The position numbers were made by a program, and so were the translations under genes. From contig NC_135003.1 of assembly GCF_051020985.1 (NCBI RefSeq), positions 2,752,001 through 2,816,000 on the forward strand: DNA of 64,000 nt, in the 5' to 3' direction. This DNA is from Nomia melanderi. Its lineage: Eukaryota; Arthropoda; Insecta; Hymenoptera; Halictidae. A model generated the notes under the pieces. That model was not told where the DNA came from and searched no databases. It was given only the letters and a program-made list of their open reading frames with translations. This document shows positions 11,641 to 21,900 of this stretch, one piece after another (position 1 is the first letter of the stretch; each line of letters starts with the position of its first letter).

Positions 11641-12210
11641 TGTGACACGCGCAGGTACATACAATACGAACTGGTCTATGGTCGTGAGATATAAGAAAGT
11701 AACACACCATTCGGAAGCAGGAAAACAGTGCAACGTCCCAGCACGACTATCCCGTAAGTATAATAAAGGTTATCACGCGTGATCAAATAAGTGGAATGTG
11801 ACTGTTTACGGTCGGGCGGCCGGATACAGCCGGAAGAGGCGAAATTTCGGTTCACCGGAAGCTTCTGAAAGGCAATAACCGCACATTTACGAGCCGGCTC
11901 GGCTTCCAAACTAATAAATACTTATACACATGCGGCAGACACGGGCTGATCATATGAGGGTTTACTCTACTCGCCGCACGGGCAACCGCGTTGTTTGTAA
12001 TGCGAGTTCGGACGAGGAACTCTATATCGGTTACTGTTTTTCATCTTCCCCAACCACGGTTGGACGCAGTGCCAGTGTCTGGATAGAATTTGCGCTCCGC
12101 ATGAAAATAAACGACTCCCGGGAGGATGCAGTTTGTGTGTACCGGACTTGTTACCGGTGCTTTCCAATTTCTACGAGTCCCCGGGAAAACTGACTTAATT
12201 TTTTAAAGAT
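11640..12210. other. GC-elevated block, no gene recognised
   Basis: Moderate GC with overlapping short frames on both strands (11676-11909 minus, 11930-12193 plus, 11967-12167 minus). None shows a domain or splice-bounded exon. Confidence 0.45.
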
Positions 12211-13455
12211 CCTCCCTACTGTGGTCGACACGTTGATTCTTTTGTCATGTTTTTTTGTTGTACAATTCAATTTATATAGTTATATGCGATATAGCTATAA
12301 TTTTAATGTTTTGGTTTTATGCAACCATAGCAATTGCAATCAGGACAGAAATGAAAAATACTTGTTGCGAGGAACTCATATGGAACTGCTATAACTTTGA
12401 ATGAATAATTTTGCTTAACCTGATTTGTTGCATATTTCTAAATTATACAATAACAAATTAATGAAACATCAAAGTGGTATATCATAGTTTTCTTTAAAAA
12501 AAAATTCCAAAAATTAATTTTGAGAGGTTACAGTATATAGGTATGTTAGGGTATATTAACAATGTAGAGTTCTTTTGTTTGTTTATAATAAATATTTGCA
12601 AGGTACTATATTTGTAAGATATTAAATATGGACAGCAAACGGCGTGTTTCTCGATAATACGGATCACGTTAATAACAAAGCCCTCCACGCAATTACTGTT
12701 GTTGAAATTCATTTCGATCACCAGTTGAGCACGCGTGCATATTTTCTGACAATTAATATTGATTATTATTTAATGACATCCAGTGTCGGCGCATCAATTC
12801 CTCGCAAATGATATACGAGGCAGTCATTAATCGCGTGACCATTCAGGTATAATACTGTCAAATTCCGTATAAATAGTGTCGCGTGCTACGCGTTCCACGC
12901 TATCTGTATTTCAAAGTCAAATAGAACCGACCGAACGAGATTGGAATCGAAGTTCGGATTAAACTAAACAATCAAATAAATATTCGAATTCAGTATTAGG
13001 ATTGTGTAGTTTTGAAAAGTATAATGTTTATCATGCACACCATGGGACAGCCATGTAACCAGGAATTCATAACATTTTGGGAAATGAAAGTGAACGTTTT
13101 AAATTCACTATGTAATATACTAACACTTTAATCATTTCGGTAATAATGAAAGAAAGAAACCATAATAAGTTATTTCTATTATTACAATAGTTCTATCGTT
13201 AAACACGTCACATCGAAGTAATGAATTGGTGTTATATTAATATACGGAAAAATTCAGTGCTATAAATTTTTCAGACTCGATGTTTCTTTATTTGACTAAT
13301 CCTACATATAAGTATAATAAAATTAAATAGACATTCATGTCTCCCATGAAACTGACTTGACGTTTCATATGTATATTTGTACATTTAAACTTTCAAATTT
13401 ATATTTCAACTTTCAAATTTACGTTATTGATTTCAATATCTCCTTAATAAAACAA
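12210..13455. other. AT-rich non-coding DNA
   Basis: No gene recognised. A TATAAATA sequence at 12868-12875 lies in a small GC-richer patch, but no initiator sits at the expected distance. Confidence 0.55.
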
Positions 13456-13457
13456 AA

Positions 13458-13684
13458 TGAACACTAAGACTACCGAGCAGTTATATTGACTTTTTGAAAT
13501 GTCTCTATAGAACCTCCAAGAGTGCATCTATTGAGACTTTAATTGATTTACAATTCAGCTTGTGTATCGCTAAATCAATTTCTTTAATAACTTCTCAGGG
13601 AAACATTTGTTATCTTTTTAATAATTGCAAAAAGAAGGAATCACGAATGCGTAATTTTGACCTGTCTGAAAGTTTTACTGTTAA
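13458..13684 (+). mobile_element. TTAA-type MITE-like element, family 2 copy 1
   Basis: This 227-bp block is closely similar to the reverse complement of 35489-35714 along its whole length. Its left end reads AACACTAAGACTACCGAGCAG minus the final base and its right end GTTTTACTGTTAA, so the left TTAA has mutated to TGAA. Shared internal blocks include AAGAGTGCATCTAT and AATTTCTTTAATAACTTCTC. The 76-codon plus-strand frame at 13494-13724 reads through the element and is fortuitous. Confidence 0.75.
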
Positions 13685-13829
13685 GAAAAAACTGATTTAT
13701 CTTCAACACGACATACTAACATAAACGCAATAATACTCGATTTGTATGTACAATACAACTTATAAACTTCCATTTCCAAAGTAATTCAATTTCAGAATTA
13801 ACGAATATACACGAGTGATGGAAGATACG

Positions 13830-14420
13830 TTCGGGGAATATCCTAGCCACGTCGCCGTGTCCTGTATCACAACGACTGCCCCGAAACGCGTTAGGCGTTC
13901 ACCGTTCATCGGATTCGCCTAAATCACAGGCAAAGCTTTCCGCGGAAGCTTGGATCGAATTTATTTTCTCTGGTGGATATTTTCGCCGAGTCTCTCGACT
14001 GCGCCGAGAAGCTTCCCTCCTTTTTTCTTCCGCGTGCACGATTTCTTCTTTCTCTTTTTCCCTTTCTCTCTCGCGCGCTCGCTGTTTCCCCTCTCCGTCT
14101 CTCATTCTCTCATTCTCGAGAGACGCGGAATAGCACAGACGTCGCGAGCAGTCAGCTCCAGGAAGCGGCTCGAAAAAGGGTTGGTACGGTAGCGTTTGGG
14201 ATGTAGCGCGAAGGGGAAGAGAGGATGAAGAGACGCCATTCCACGGAATGAAGATGTATGCGAGGGATCCGTGCATCGAGCATCTTCCGCGACCGTGCGA
14301 AATATTGTTGCACCAGTGTCAGGAGTACGGGCATTAGGCTGTCTGGTATGGTTGCCGGAAGTCACGGGAACTGGGGCTGCGGGGTTGGAATTGATCCATT
14401 CCAGGTGAGCTGTTGGGTTA
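13830..14420. other. CpG-rich island with polypyrimidine tract, possible promoter or 5' exon
   Basis: GC-rich block with a long pyrimidine-biased tract on the plus strand at about 14010-14120. Downstream lies a donor-like CCATTCCAG/GTGAGC junction near 14404. A short frame beginning at the ATG at 14348 would run into that donor (MVAGSHGNWGCGVGIDPFQ), but it has no signal peptide or known domain. A plus-strand first exon is possible but unproven. Confidence 0.3.
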
Positions 14421-14424
14421 AGTA

Positions 14425-15800
14425 CTATAAGAACATCGGGCAGGAAACTTCTGACGCTAATGGGAAAGAGTGTTGGCTGAAATGAAATGGGCTATTGGTG
14501 GAATTGTGTTTAACGCGGCGGGATTACGGATTGTTGTTTGATGCGAGTGGTGGGTGATCAATATGTGTGAATATATCAGGATTCAGTAACTTGTGAATAT
14601 TATTGGATTCATTTTAATTGTGATGGAATACTATTTTTGAATTTTTAATATTTAATAGTGAAATTAAATATAGATGGTAGAAGAACGTAGAATCTTTTGT
14701 TCCTTTCCTTAATTATTGAAGACAAAGTAGTTTCAACTAGCATTGCTGCAAACTATATCTTACATGGGTTTAATAGCAGCATACATATCGCTTGAATGCA
14801 AATTAACTTTTTCGGCCCTGAATATGCATTTTTTAAAATATCAATTTTGTGAAAATAAAACTTGTAGATGCGCATTAATTAATCAAAACACGTGTACTGA
14901 CAGCTGATTAGCACTTAAGTTGTTAGTTATAAGTAAAGATCCTCGTGCGGTACAATTTTCCTTTATCTAGGCGTTTTATAGCTTTCCGGTAATTTAAAAT
15001 GTTCGTAATACATATGTGTACCATTCTGGACGAAAGGGTTAAATAAAGAACCAATAATTTACTTTATCCGAGATACAATACAGTCGTGGTCCATTCAGCT
15101 GCATCGAAAGAGTTAAGTCGTTTATAGTACGTCAGTTATCAAATAATCATGGAACACGTCGCAAGGGTCGGGCTTGACGTCACGGTGCGCCACCTAGACT
15201 TCACAACTTAAATAATTTAATTGCAGCGTTATTCGCATCCGAGAATATTTAATCAGAGTTTTAATTAAAACTCTAAATTATTGAATGGTAGCAAGCAGTA
15301 TAGTTAATGAAATCGATGGATATACCGCATCGAGCAGACCGATACTTTCCCGATGATAACGAATCCTCTGATGGAGTAATTGCGTGATCGTATACGAGGG
15401 ACAGTGGACACGGTCGAATTGTGTGTTTTCAGAACTGATTAATCCTTGGAGATCGCGCATTTTTTACAATTTTACAAGCGAATATTTTTTCGACTTTTTC
15501 AATTTTCTATAGATTTTTCCAAATATTTTTTTAATACATGCGTTGATCATCTTACTAAATTTAAAACCATTAACTGTCAACTTATGGCGACAATTAAACA
15601 TATAAAAATGAATGCCTTTATCTCAAAGGCCCATCAAATTTTTGTTTGTATATGTTGTAGTTTAAAAAAAGTGAGAAATCAATTCTTTTTATATTTTACG
15701 CATGAAACACTACCCTTAGGATGTTTCGAATTTTCTGTATTATTTTCTTGTATTTTCATTTTTCCTTAAATACTTATCTCGACAAAAGTAAATCTAGACA
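14425..15800. other. AT-rich non-coding DNA
   Basis: No gene recognised. The 107-codon frame at 15446-15769 is rich in Phe, Ile and Lys, as expected from AT-rich composition. Confidence 0.55.
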
Positions 15801-16168
15801 TTTCTAATTAAGAGTTCAGTTTGTCCCAAACTGAAACACCGTTACGTCAACGTTCCTCTAAATCTTTCAAGGGATCGTAGCTCAAATAACTTTATGAAGC
15901 CATCGATCATTACCTTCAACAACCACCCTCAGCTGTTCGAGGATTAGCATTTTTACATTTTAGATATTTACTTTGCATGTTTTATTAGGGTTAAGGAGCT
16001 ACATACAGTTTTTTACCTGCTACGGTCGAGGCACGCGGAATTTCCATGACGTCACGCGAAGGTACTGTCACCAATCAGGAAAACGGCCTCCTCCCTGTCC
16101 AAAACTTGTAATTCTAGGAAACAACCAATCCGCGTGTCTTATCCCCCGACGATATCCTTACAGCCACC

Positions 16169-16198
16169 TATTTAAGGGTAGATCTTAACACATATCAG
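16169..16198 (+). promoter_or_regulatory. TATA plus initiator core promoter, unit A
   Basis: TATTTAA at 16169-16175 and TCAGCG with its A at 16197 have standard core-promoter spacing. The same initiator hexamer recurs at 17261 in unit B. Confidence 0.45.
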
Positions 16199-16425
16199 CG
16201 AATTTCTAACCAAGAGTTCCACGGAGTCTCTAACCAAGACCTCCACCACAACACATATCGACCGAATTTCTCATCAAGAGTTCCACAACAACACACATCG
16301 ACGGAATCTCTAACCGAAGAGTTCCACCAACAACACGCATCAACGGAACATCTACCGAAGAGTTCCACAAACAACACGAATCAACGGAATTTCTAACGAA
16401 GATTCCACAACATAACGTATCGACA
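16196..16425 (+). repeat. 41-bp tandem repeat in predicted leader of unit A
   Basis: The landmark GAGTTCC and its variants occur at 16214, 16238, 16278, 16319, 16360 and 16401, so the period is 40-41 bp with one short first unit of 24 bp. Each unit contains an ATCGACGGAATTTCTAAC-like part and a CAACAAC tail. The 60- and 91-codon minus-strand frames over this block are repeat artefacts, giving Trp-, Cys- and Val-rich tracts. Confidence 0.85.
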
Positions 16426-17235
16426 TCGATCCAATTACAATTCATCGAAAATCTCATTATTTCATTCAGGCTCAGCATCACTAATCTGAAACTGAGCCAG
16501 AGCATCGCCGTAACTAATTGCGAAGCTCAACAAATGAATAAGAAAATAATAATATTTAATTGAAGTTAAACGAATCAAATGTTTGATCTGCGTTTGTTTA
16601 TGAAATCGAGCATTTCTCGATTATTCCAACATGTTCAGTAACTACTTTACTAAACATGGACAAATAATTATTTAAATTTAAATATTCTCGTAGTGAGAAA
16701 CGAAGATTCATTCTCTTAACCTAAATGCACCACAGTACATTCTAAAGCATAATTTAATTTCTATAGAATTTTGTTCCGTCCGACGCGGAACAAAACGGAG
16801 AAAATCCTCGAAGGTTCGTTTATGATATGGACGTGCCAACAAATTTACTTTCGGGATTAGCTTTTTTCGAACTCAGTTTATTTATTTTAGTTACAAGGGG
16901 CAATTTCACCCTAAACCATGATAAAATCATTTAGTTAATCCGCGCATGTTCAGACAATAGTTTTGAATTTTTTTTCGTTCGTACAGACAACCGACCATAT
17001 CATAAACCGGGAATTTCCGAAGGGTCGACGCGAACCTCGTTCGTAACGGTTCCGCCAGCCATGCGTCAACTTGGAGGAAATGTCCAAGGCATCGGCAAAT
17101 CTTCGAGAATCCCTCGCACGTGGCCATTGCCCTCACCCTTGCACCAAGAGGGCTGGCTAAGGGGCGTCGTCCAAGACGCCCCCGATTTTTGGAATTATGT
17201 GCCGATTGGGTATTTTCAATTTTCCAATCAGGTCA

Positions 17236-17264
17236 TATAAAAACACCTACAGGATCGCACTCAG
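17236..17264 (+). promoter_or_regulatory. TATA plus initiator core promoter, unit B
   Basis: TATAAAA begins at 17236 and the A of TCAGCG is at 17263, a 27-nt spacing. A CCAATCAGG motif lies immediately upstream at 17224. Confidence 0.5.
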
Positions 17265-17316
17265 CGAGTCATTCGTAGAGACATTCGTTCGCTCATTACA
17301 GTTAACAGTCACACAT

Positions 17317-17600
17317 TCAGTCCATCGTTCGGGACACACAGTTAACACTGAATCACTCAATCGTTCGGAGTGACGATATTCTCAGATACTCAATCGTTCG
17401 GAGTAACGAGATATCATACATTCATTCGTTTTTCGTACATTCAAGTTGCACATTCAGTCCATCGTTCGGGACACACAGTCACGAAATCACTCAATCGTTC
17501 GGAGTGACGATATTCTCAGATACTCAATCGTTCGGAGTAACGAGATATCATTCATTCATTCAAACAGTCAGTCAGTCCATCGTTCGGGACAACTACAACT
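17317..17600 (+). repeat. higher-order tandem repeat in predicted leader of unit B
   Basis: The motif CGTTCGG occurs at 17326, 17362, 17395, 17463, 17496, 17529 and 17581. Inner spacing is about 33 bp (TCAATCGTTCGGAGTRACGA) and the whole block repeats at 134-137 bp. The two large copies are nearly identical, so the duplication is younger than most repeats in this window. Confidence 0.9.
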
Positions 17601-17796
17601 AGTGATCTGATCTCAACCATTCGGAGATCAGAGTCGAATCAGTCGATTTCTGAAGAAATTTGTAAATCGACGCGTCGCGAGTATTAACGAGACCTAAAGT
17701 TAAAGCTGGGATTTACAACCCCAGCCGAGGAATTTAATCCGCGTTAGTATTCGCGTACGGGCGTGCAACTATCGAGGTTGCCACGCTGCGACGTCG

Positions 17797-17870
17797 CATT
17801 TTTCGGTACCTCGAGCCGGATCTACTACGTAACATTTTTGGTCCTTCGAGCCGGATCTGCGACGGTACAA
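17797..17870 (+). repeat. 36-bp direct duplication with GAGCCGGATCT core
   Basis: CATTTTTCGGTACCTCGAGC at 17797 and CATTTTTGGTCCTTCGAGC at 17833 are the starts of two 36-bp copies, both continuing into CGGATCT. This could mark the start of the internal region of a retroelement. Confidence 0.7.
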
Positions 17871-17879
17871 ATTTAAAAT

Positions 17880-18540
17880 ATGTTTTGTCAGTAAATTTAA
17901 GAAAGAAGGAAGTATTTATTAACAAAAATAATTTATTTCTCAATGTAAAATATCCATATATTCCCATATTTTCATACTTTTCTGACGCACATAAACAAAA
18001 TATGCCTAGGAAAGGATGAAGTTCTTGAAAAAATGCCACAAATTCGTAAGAATCTTCTCGATAAAACTTTTTGTCCGACCCAACACGCGTGACGAGGATC
18101 CCTCTCGAGTAACCGTTCCGTTTGCTCCTTTCGAGATATCGACGATTTATCCGCGCAGAAAGTTTGATAAAACTTGGCGCGATCGAAGCCACGGCTTCAA
18201 GACGTAATGAAGTGTACCGAGGAGATAGTCTACGATTAACTTAATTACATCCCATTGGCTTTAAGGTAGACTCCTTCAAGGACGAGGACGATCGTCGTAA
18301 AAATTCTCCGATCTTCGACGAACTTGTTCACATCAACCTCGATAACAATACCGAGCAAGATATCGTTCTGCAGTCGGATATTCGGACGAGATACGATTCT
18401 TAGACCAACAATTAACGTTCATCCGATTTGCGTCGACCACCCGATGCGTTTGCGTTATTCTTGATGCAAATCGACCGAAGTCAATTGGATCGCTATTCGA
18501 GATCAGAGATTCATTGAAGCGTCTCGACGAAAGAGTCTTA
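17880..18540 (+). other. possible decayed internal region of the LTR-like element
   Basis: From about 18030 the sequence becomes more GC-balanced and CGA-rich, unlike the AT-rich flanks. A 52-codon open stretch covers about 18245-18402, with stops in all frames around it. No gag, protease or reverse transcriptase motif was recognised. Position directly after unit B is the main reason for the suggestion. The 152-codon minus-strand frame (17734-18192) has no domain. Confidence 0.25.
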
Positions 18541-18729
18541 ATTTAAGTTCCACTTAATGAATGGTTTCCTTTTGGAGATTTTGGAAGAAGTTTTCTTAAT
18601 CTTTGAGATGGAAGTTTTATGATTTGAACGTGGTAGAAATGTGAGTTGAAGGGGCACTTGTAATTTGAAGGTAAACAACTTGTGTAGGTATACACAAATT
18701 TTGAAGTAGTTATAATTGTTCAATGGAAA

Positions 18730-18840
18730 TCAGTGGGCAACTAAGTGGAGTAAACCTATGTACGAATGGCCCAGTGAAATGAACCTATATGTTGTCCGAC
18801 TAAGATATTCAAACATCGAATGTGGCACAGTTAAACTTAA
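18730..18840 (+). repeat. degenerate 29-bp minisatellite, locus C
   Basis: Three to four units, starting near 18737 (GCAACTAAGTGGAGTAAACC), 18770 (CCCAGTGAAATGAACC) and 18799. They match the 29-bp unit of loci A and B in order and strand. More decayed units may extend to the left. Confidence 0.6.
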
Positions 18841-19380
18841 TGTCGGCAATAATTGTAATAGTCGAAGAAAACAGTTAACATAAACCTTTATGAAGAGAAG
18901 TAAATTAATTCGTATAAACAGACTAGTAAGAAGAAATTAATTAGACTAATACAAGAAAATATAACGAACCACCGAAGTTACAATCGAAAATAGAACTAAT
19001 CATGAGCATTTGCCTTTTTATTTATCAACATTTTGTCTTATCTTTTCACTACAGTAATGTCAATAATTCCAAAAAGCAAACTAGATTGCGCCCATTTACT
19101 ACTCAAAGCTTCCTCAAAATATTGCTCAAAGTCTTAAATGTCAGTCTAAAGAAAAATTCAATTTCAATAAGTAGAAACAAATAACATTAAAATTGATCTA
19201 ACATCTTTGAAACTTTCCGTCGTAAATCAAACAGAATATTATAAAACAAGTGATTCAAATAATCAATCGATATTTCAAGACGATTTCCAGTGTACAAAAA
19301 TATTGCTTAAAATATCCCCTCTAATTTCTTGTTCCGTGGAACGCTCTATAATTTAGTAGTCTTCGTGATAAGTGTGCAGT
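18840..19380. other. AT-rich non-coding DNA
   Basis: Nothing recognised. Confidence 0.6.
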
Positions 19381-20180
19381 CCCGTGCAAAAAGAAGCAGC
19401 GAAGGGTAGGCCAGCGTTTCCGGCGGTGTGACGTGAGCCGGAAACGAAGAGATCGGGTCTAGTGTCCGGGCCGGAAAGGGAGGCTCCCTTAAGCCGGCGA
19501 AATTAATTTAATTTCTCACCGCTGCTTTCGGGCTGCGCACATACACGATTACGCCGAGAAAATGGACGAGAATAATCTTCGCTAGCCGGAACAACCGCGA
19601 GGAATTTTTCGGCGGAACGAATTTCACCGTTTCTGATTGCATTTCCGATTCATTCGCGCGCCAGAAGTCCAATTTCCCTGTTCCGGTTTCATCCTCGCAA
19701 AGAAATAATCGATCCGGCTGTAATAAGGGAGCCCCCGCTATCCTTTCCCGGAAACGTTATTTTCGGAGAACGGAACCGAAAAAAGAAAAATCGAAAGAGG
19801 AAACAAGAGAAAATCCTCCGGACTACGGAGTTCCGAGTGCGTCAAAGCGTTTTTGTCCGGCGGAATTTCGAAACGTCAACTAAATCAACGGACCCGAGTG
19901 AATTATGGCGGACAGTTTCCCGATTTTTTCTTTCGTTCCCCTTTGTCCAAGCGAGCTGCGCGCTCCGAACACTCTCCATCATTCTTCTCCATTGTTTCTC
20001 ATTGATATTAAACAAAAAAAGGGTTTGACTGGAACCTACAAACGGGAAGAGCGAAATAAAAAATGGTCGCGCAGGATGTGGCAATTGGACGACGATTGCC
20101 GCGCGAAGCGGGGACAAGCTATTCGTCGGCGGTCTCGTCGACAACGACGGCACGCGTATCAATCGCGAGATCATAGATGA
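19380..20180. other. CpG-rich island
   Basis: Long GC-rich block with many CCGG and GCGC sites. A 131-codon minus-strand frame (19842-20237) and a 91-codon plus-strand frame (19905-20180) overlap here, neither with a domain. Promoter or enhancer activity is plausible but undecidable from sequence. Confidence 0.4.
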
Positions 20181-20425
20181 CTGAGGTGGTACCTGAGTTT
20201 TCAAATGTTTTTTGTTATGCGGCGACTGACGTTGCAAAATATATCTTTTATTCTTAACTACACTATAATTATGCCAGGGAATAACGCCGTATTTTCGAAG
20301 TTAATCAAACCGATTGGAATAAATATTAAATTGTTCTTCTTCTCTAATTCAGAAGAACAATACTTTAAGGAAAATAATAATTATTAGTTTTCCTCCATTT
20401 CTTTAAAACTATACTTTTGTTGCAC

Positions 20426-20473
20426 CTTACAGTGCATGTTGATCTTTCGGACCAACAACGGCTGCAGTGTAAG
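20426..20473 (+). ncRNA. compact hairpin followed by T-run (candidate)
   Basis: CTTACAGTGCA pairs with TGCAGTGTAAG with one mismatch, and an inner TGTTG pairs with CAACA across a small bulge, giving about 15-16 bp in 48 nt. A T-run follows at about 20475. It is short for a miRNA precursor. No box A, box B or snRNA motif was seen. Confidence 0.25.
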
Positions 20474-20479
20474 ATTTTT

Positions 20480-21900
20480 TCACCTCGATAATTAAGGATT
20501 AATGATGGAAATTTTTTAAGTATATATATAATGAGAATCAGTGCGATTTGTATTGTAGATAGAATTTGAAATAATTAACTTTTAGTTGACACGAATAATT
20601 AAATATGTTTAATAAGTACGTAAGAAACATCTTATGATTTCAGCATTGTGAAACAAAATTTTCGTCGAGTCGCTTTAATTATTCTGGTCATTCTAGTTTA
20701 AACTGAAATTCACTGTCTCCATTCTGCTTCAATTTCATCAAGAAATAAATGATTGATACACTGAAATTAATAATTAGTAAGTAAAATTTAATTTTACTTT
20801 TGCTCTTTTGAAATACTTAACAGGAAAAATATATATATTTAATTTTCATTTCTACAAAAAGTTATTAAAAAAACCATATCCGTAGAAAGACTCGCAATTT
20901 AGTCCGTATTTACGTTTTATTTCCGCATATTCGTAAATGATAGGCACTGATTTACGTATTATTCTAATTTCTCGTTCTCTTGTCTATTCAAACATTTCGT
21001 TCCGTCGTTTTTCTACCTAGCAAGAGGGAATATGAATACGTTCGTGAAATCAGCGTCGATCGTCGGCGCATAATGGAATGATGATCAAAGCGGAAGACGC
21101 TTCAACGAATTCTCAATAAGCTTCAATTGAGAAAAGAAAGTAGTGGAGGAGTGTATGGAAAATTGAAAGCGTGGGAAAACGAATGACAATTAAGAATAAC
21201 GTTGTCGAACTCCGAATCTAATCAGATTATTATTCGGTCATTTATACGAGAATCACCGGTCTTCAAAGTATTAGAATAATTCTTTGATTGTACTCGACAT
21301 TAGTGTTTGTAACATACTACGCTAAATAGAAGAAAGTATACACTTAAATCTATGGAAATATGAACAGTAACAACGTGCAATTTAATTCTTATACAACATA
21401 TGACTTAAAATGTTTATTATACAAAATTATTACCTTGACAAAGCTTCGTATTATTTACAATATTTATATTCAACTGCTGACACAATTAATTAACTACAAT
21501 TACTGTAAAAGTAATTAAACAATTTTCAATATTTATTCGTTATTTCTTAATTTTATTATCATCATATTAGTTATTTCCATTATTTTTTCACTCGTTAAGA
21601 CGTTTGCTATTAAGGTCGCATATTTGCGACGATCAGTGTTACATTGTTTGCGCGAAGAAGAGTAAATTACATTTACATATGTTTTCATGTAATATTGTAA
21701 TGTATGGTATAATGCAGAGGAAACCGTAGAGATTTTTTGTCTTCATTGTTGCTTGTATTTTGTAAAAACGATATGTTTTATTTAATAAAATATAATTGCG
21801 GAGACTATTATTGAAATAAATGCTAGTAGCGAATTAATTATAATATGATATCATGTTAAATTACGAATTTGTCTCAACAAATGATGGCTCAGCGAAGAAT
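20480..21900. other. AT-rich non-coding DNA
   Basis: No gene or repeat recognised. Confidence 0.6.

Larger units (their letters stand above)
15815..16510 (+). mobile_element. LTR-like unit A (candidate solo LTR or promoter fragment)
   Basis: Begins at a perfect 9-bp stem-loop (15815-15823 with 15827-15835) containing a TGTCCC start at 15822. About 350 bp on, a TATTTAA box (16169-16175) precedes a TCAGCG initiator whose A is at 16197, giving 28-nt spacing. A CCAAT motif lies at 16071. A 41-bp tandem array follows the predicted start site at once. A further inverted repeat, GGCTCAG with CTGAGCC, lies near 16470-16500. TG-initiated ends, TATA and initiator fit a retroelement LTR. No polyprotein, primer-binding site or second copy was found, so a cellular non-coding promoter is the alternative. 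Confidence 0.4.
16769..17880 (+). mobile_element. LTR-like unit B (candidate LTR and leader)
   Basis: Opens with a perfect 10-bp stem-loop, TTTTGTTCCG (16769-16778) with CGGAACAAAA (16786-16795), giving a TGTTCC start at 16772. Upstream of the TATA lie an 8-bp perfect stem GGGGCGTC/GACGCCCC (17161-17182) and a facing CCAAT pair (17204-17209 and 17224-17229). TATAAAA (17236-17242) precedes a TCAGCG initiator at 17263. A tandem array follows, then a duplicated GAGCCGGATCT motif at 17797-17870 that I associate with the leader of BEL/Pao-type elements. That association is from memory and needs checking. No gag or pol frame survives. Confidence 0.45.

Noticed and set aside
12868..12900. TATAAATA as a core promoter
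   Set aside because: No TCA-type initiator at the expected 26-31 nt and no transcript evidence in sequence.
16230..16505. 91-codon Cys/Trp-rich minus-strand frame
   Set aside because: Translation of the 41-bp tandem array. The apparent protein repeat follows the DNA period.
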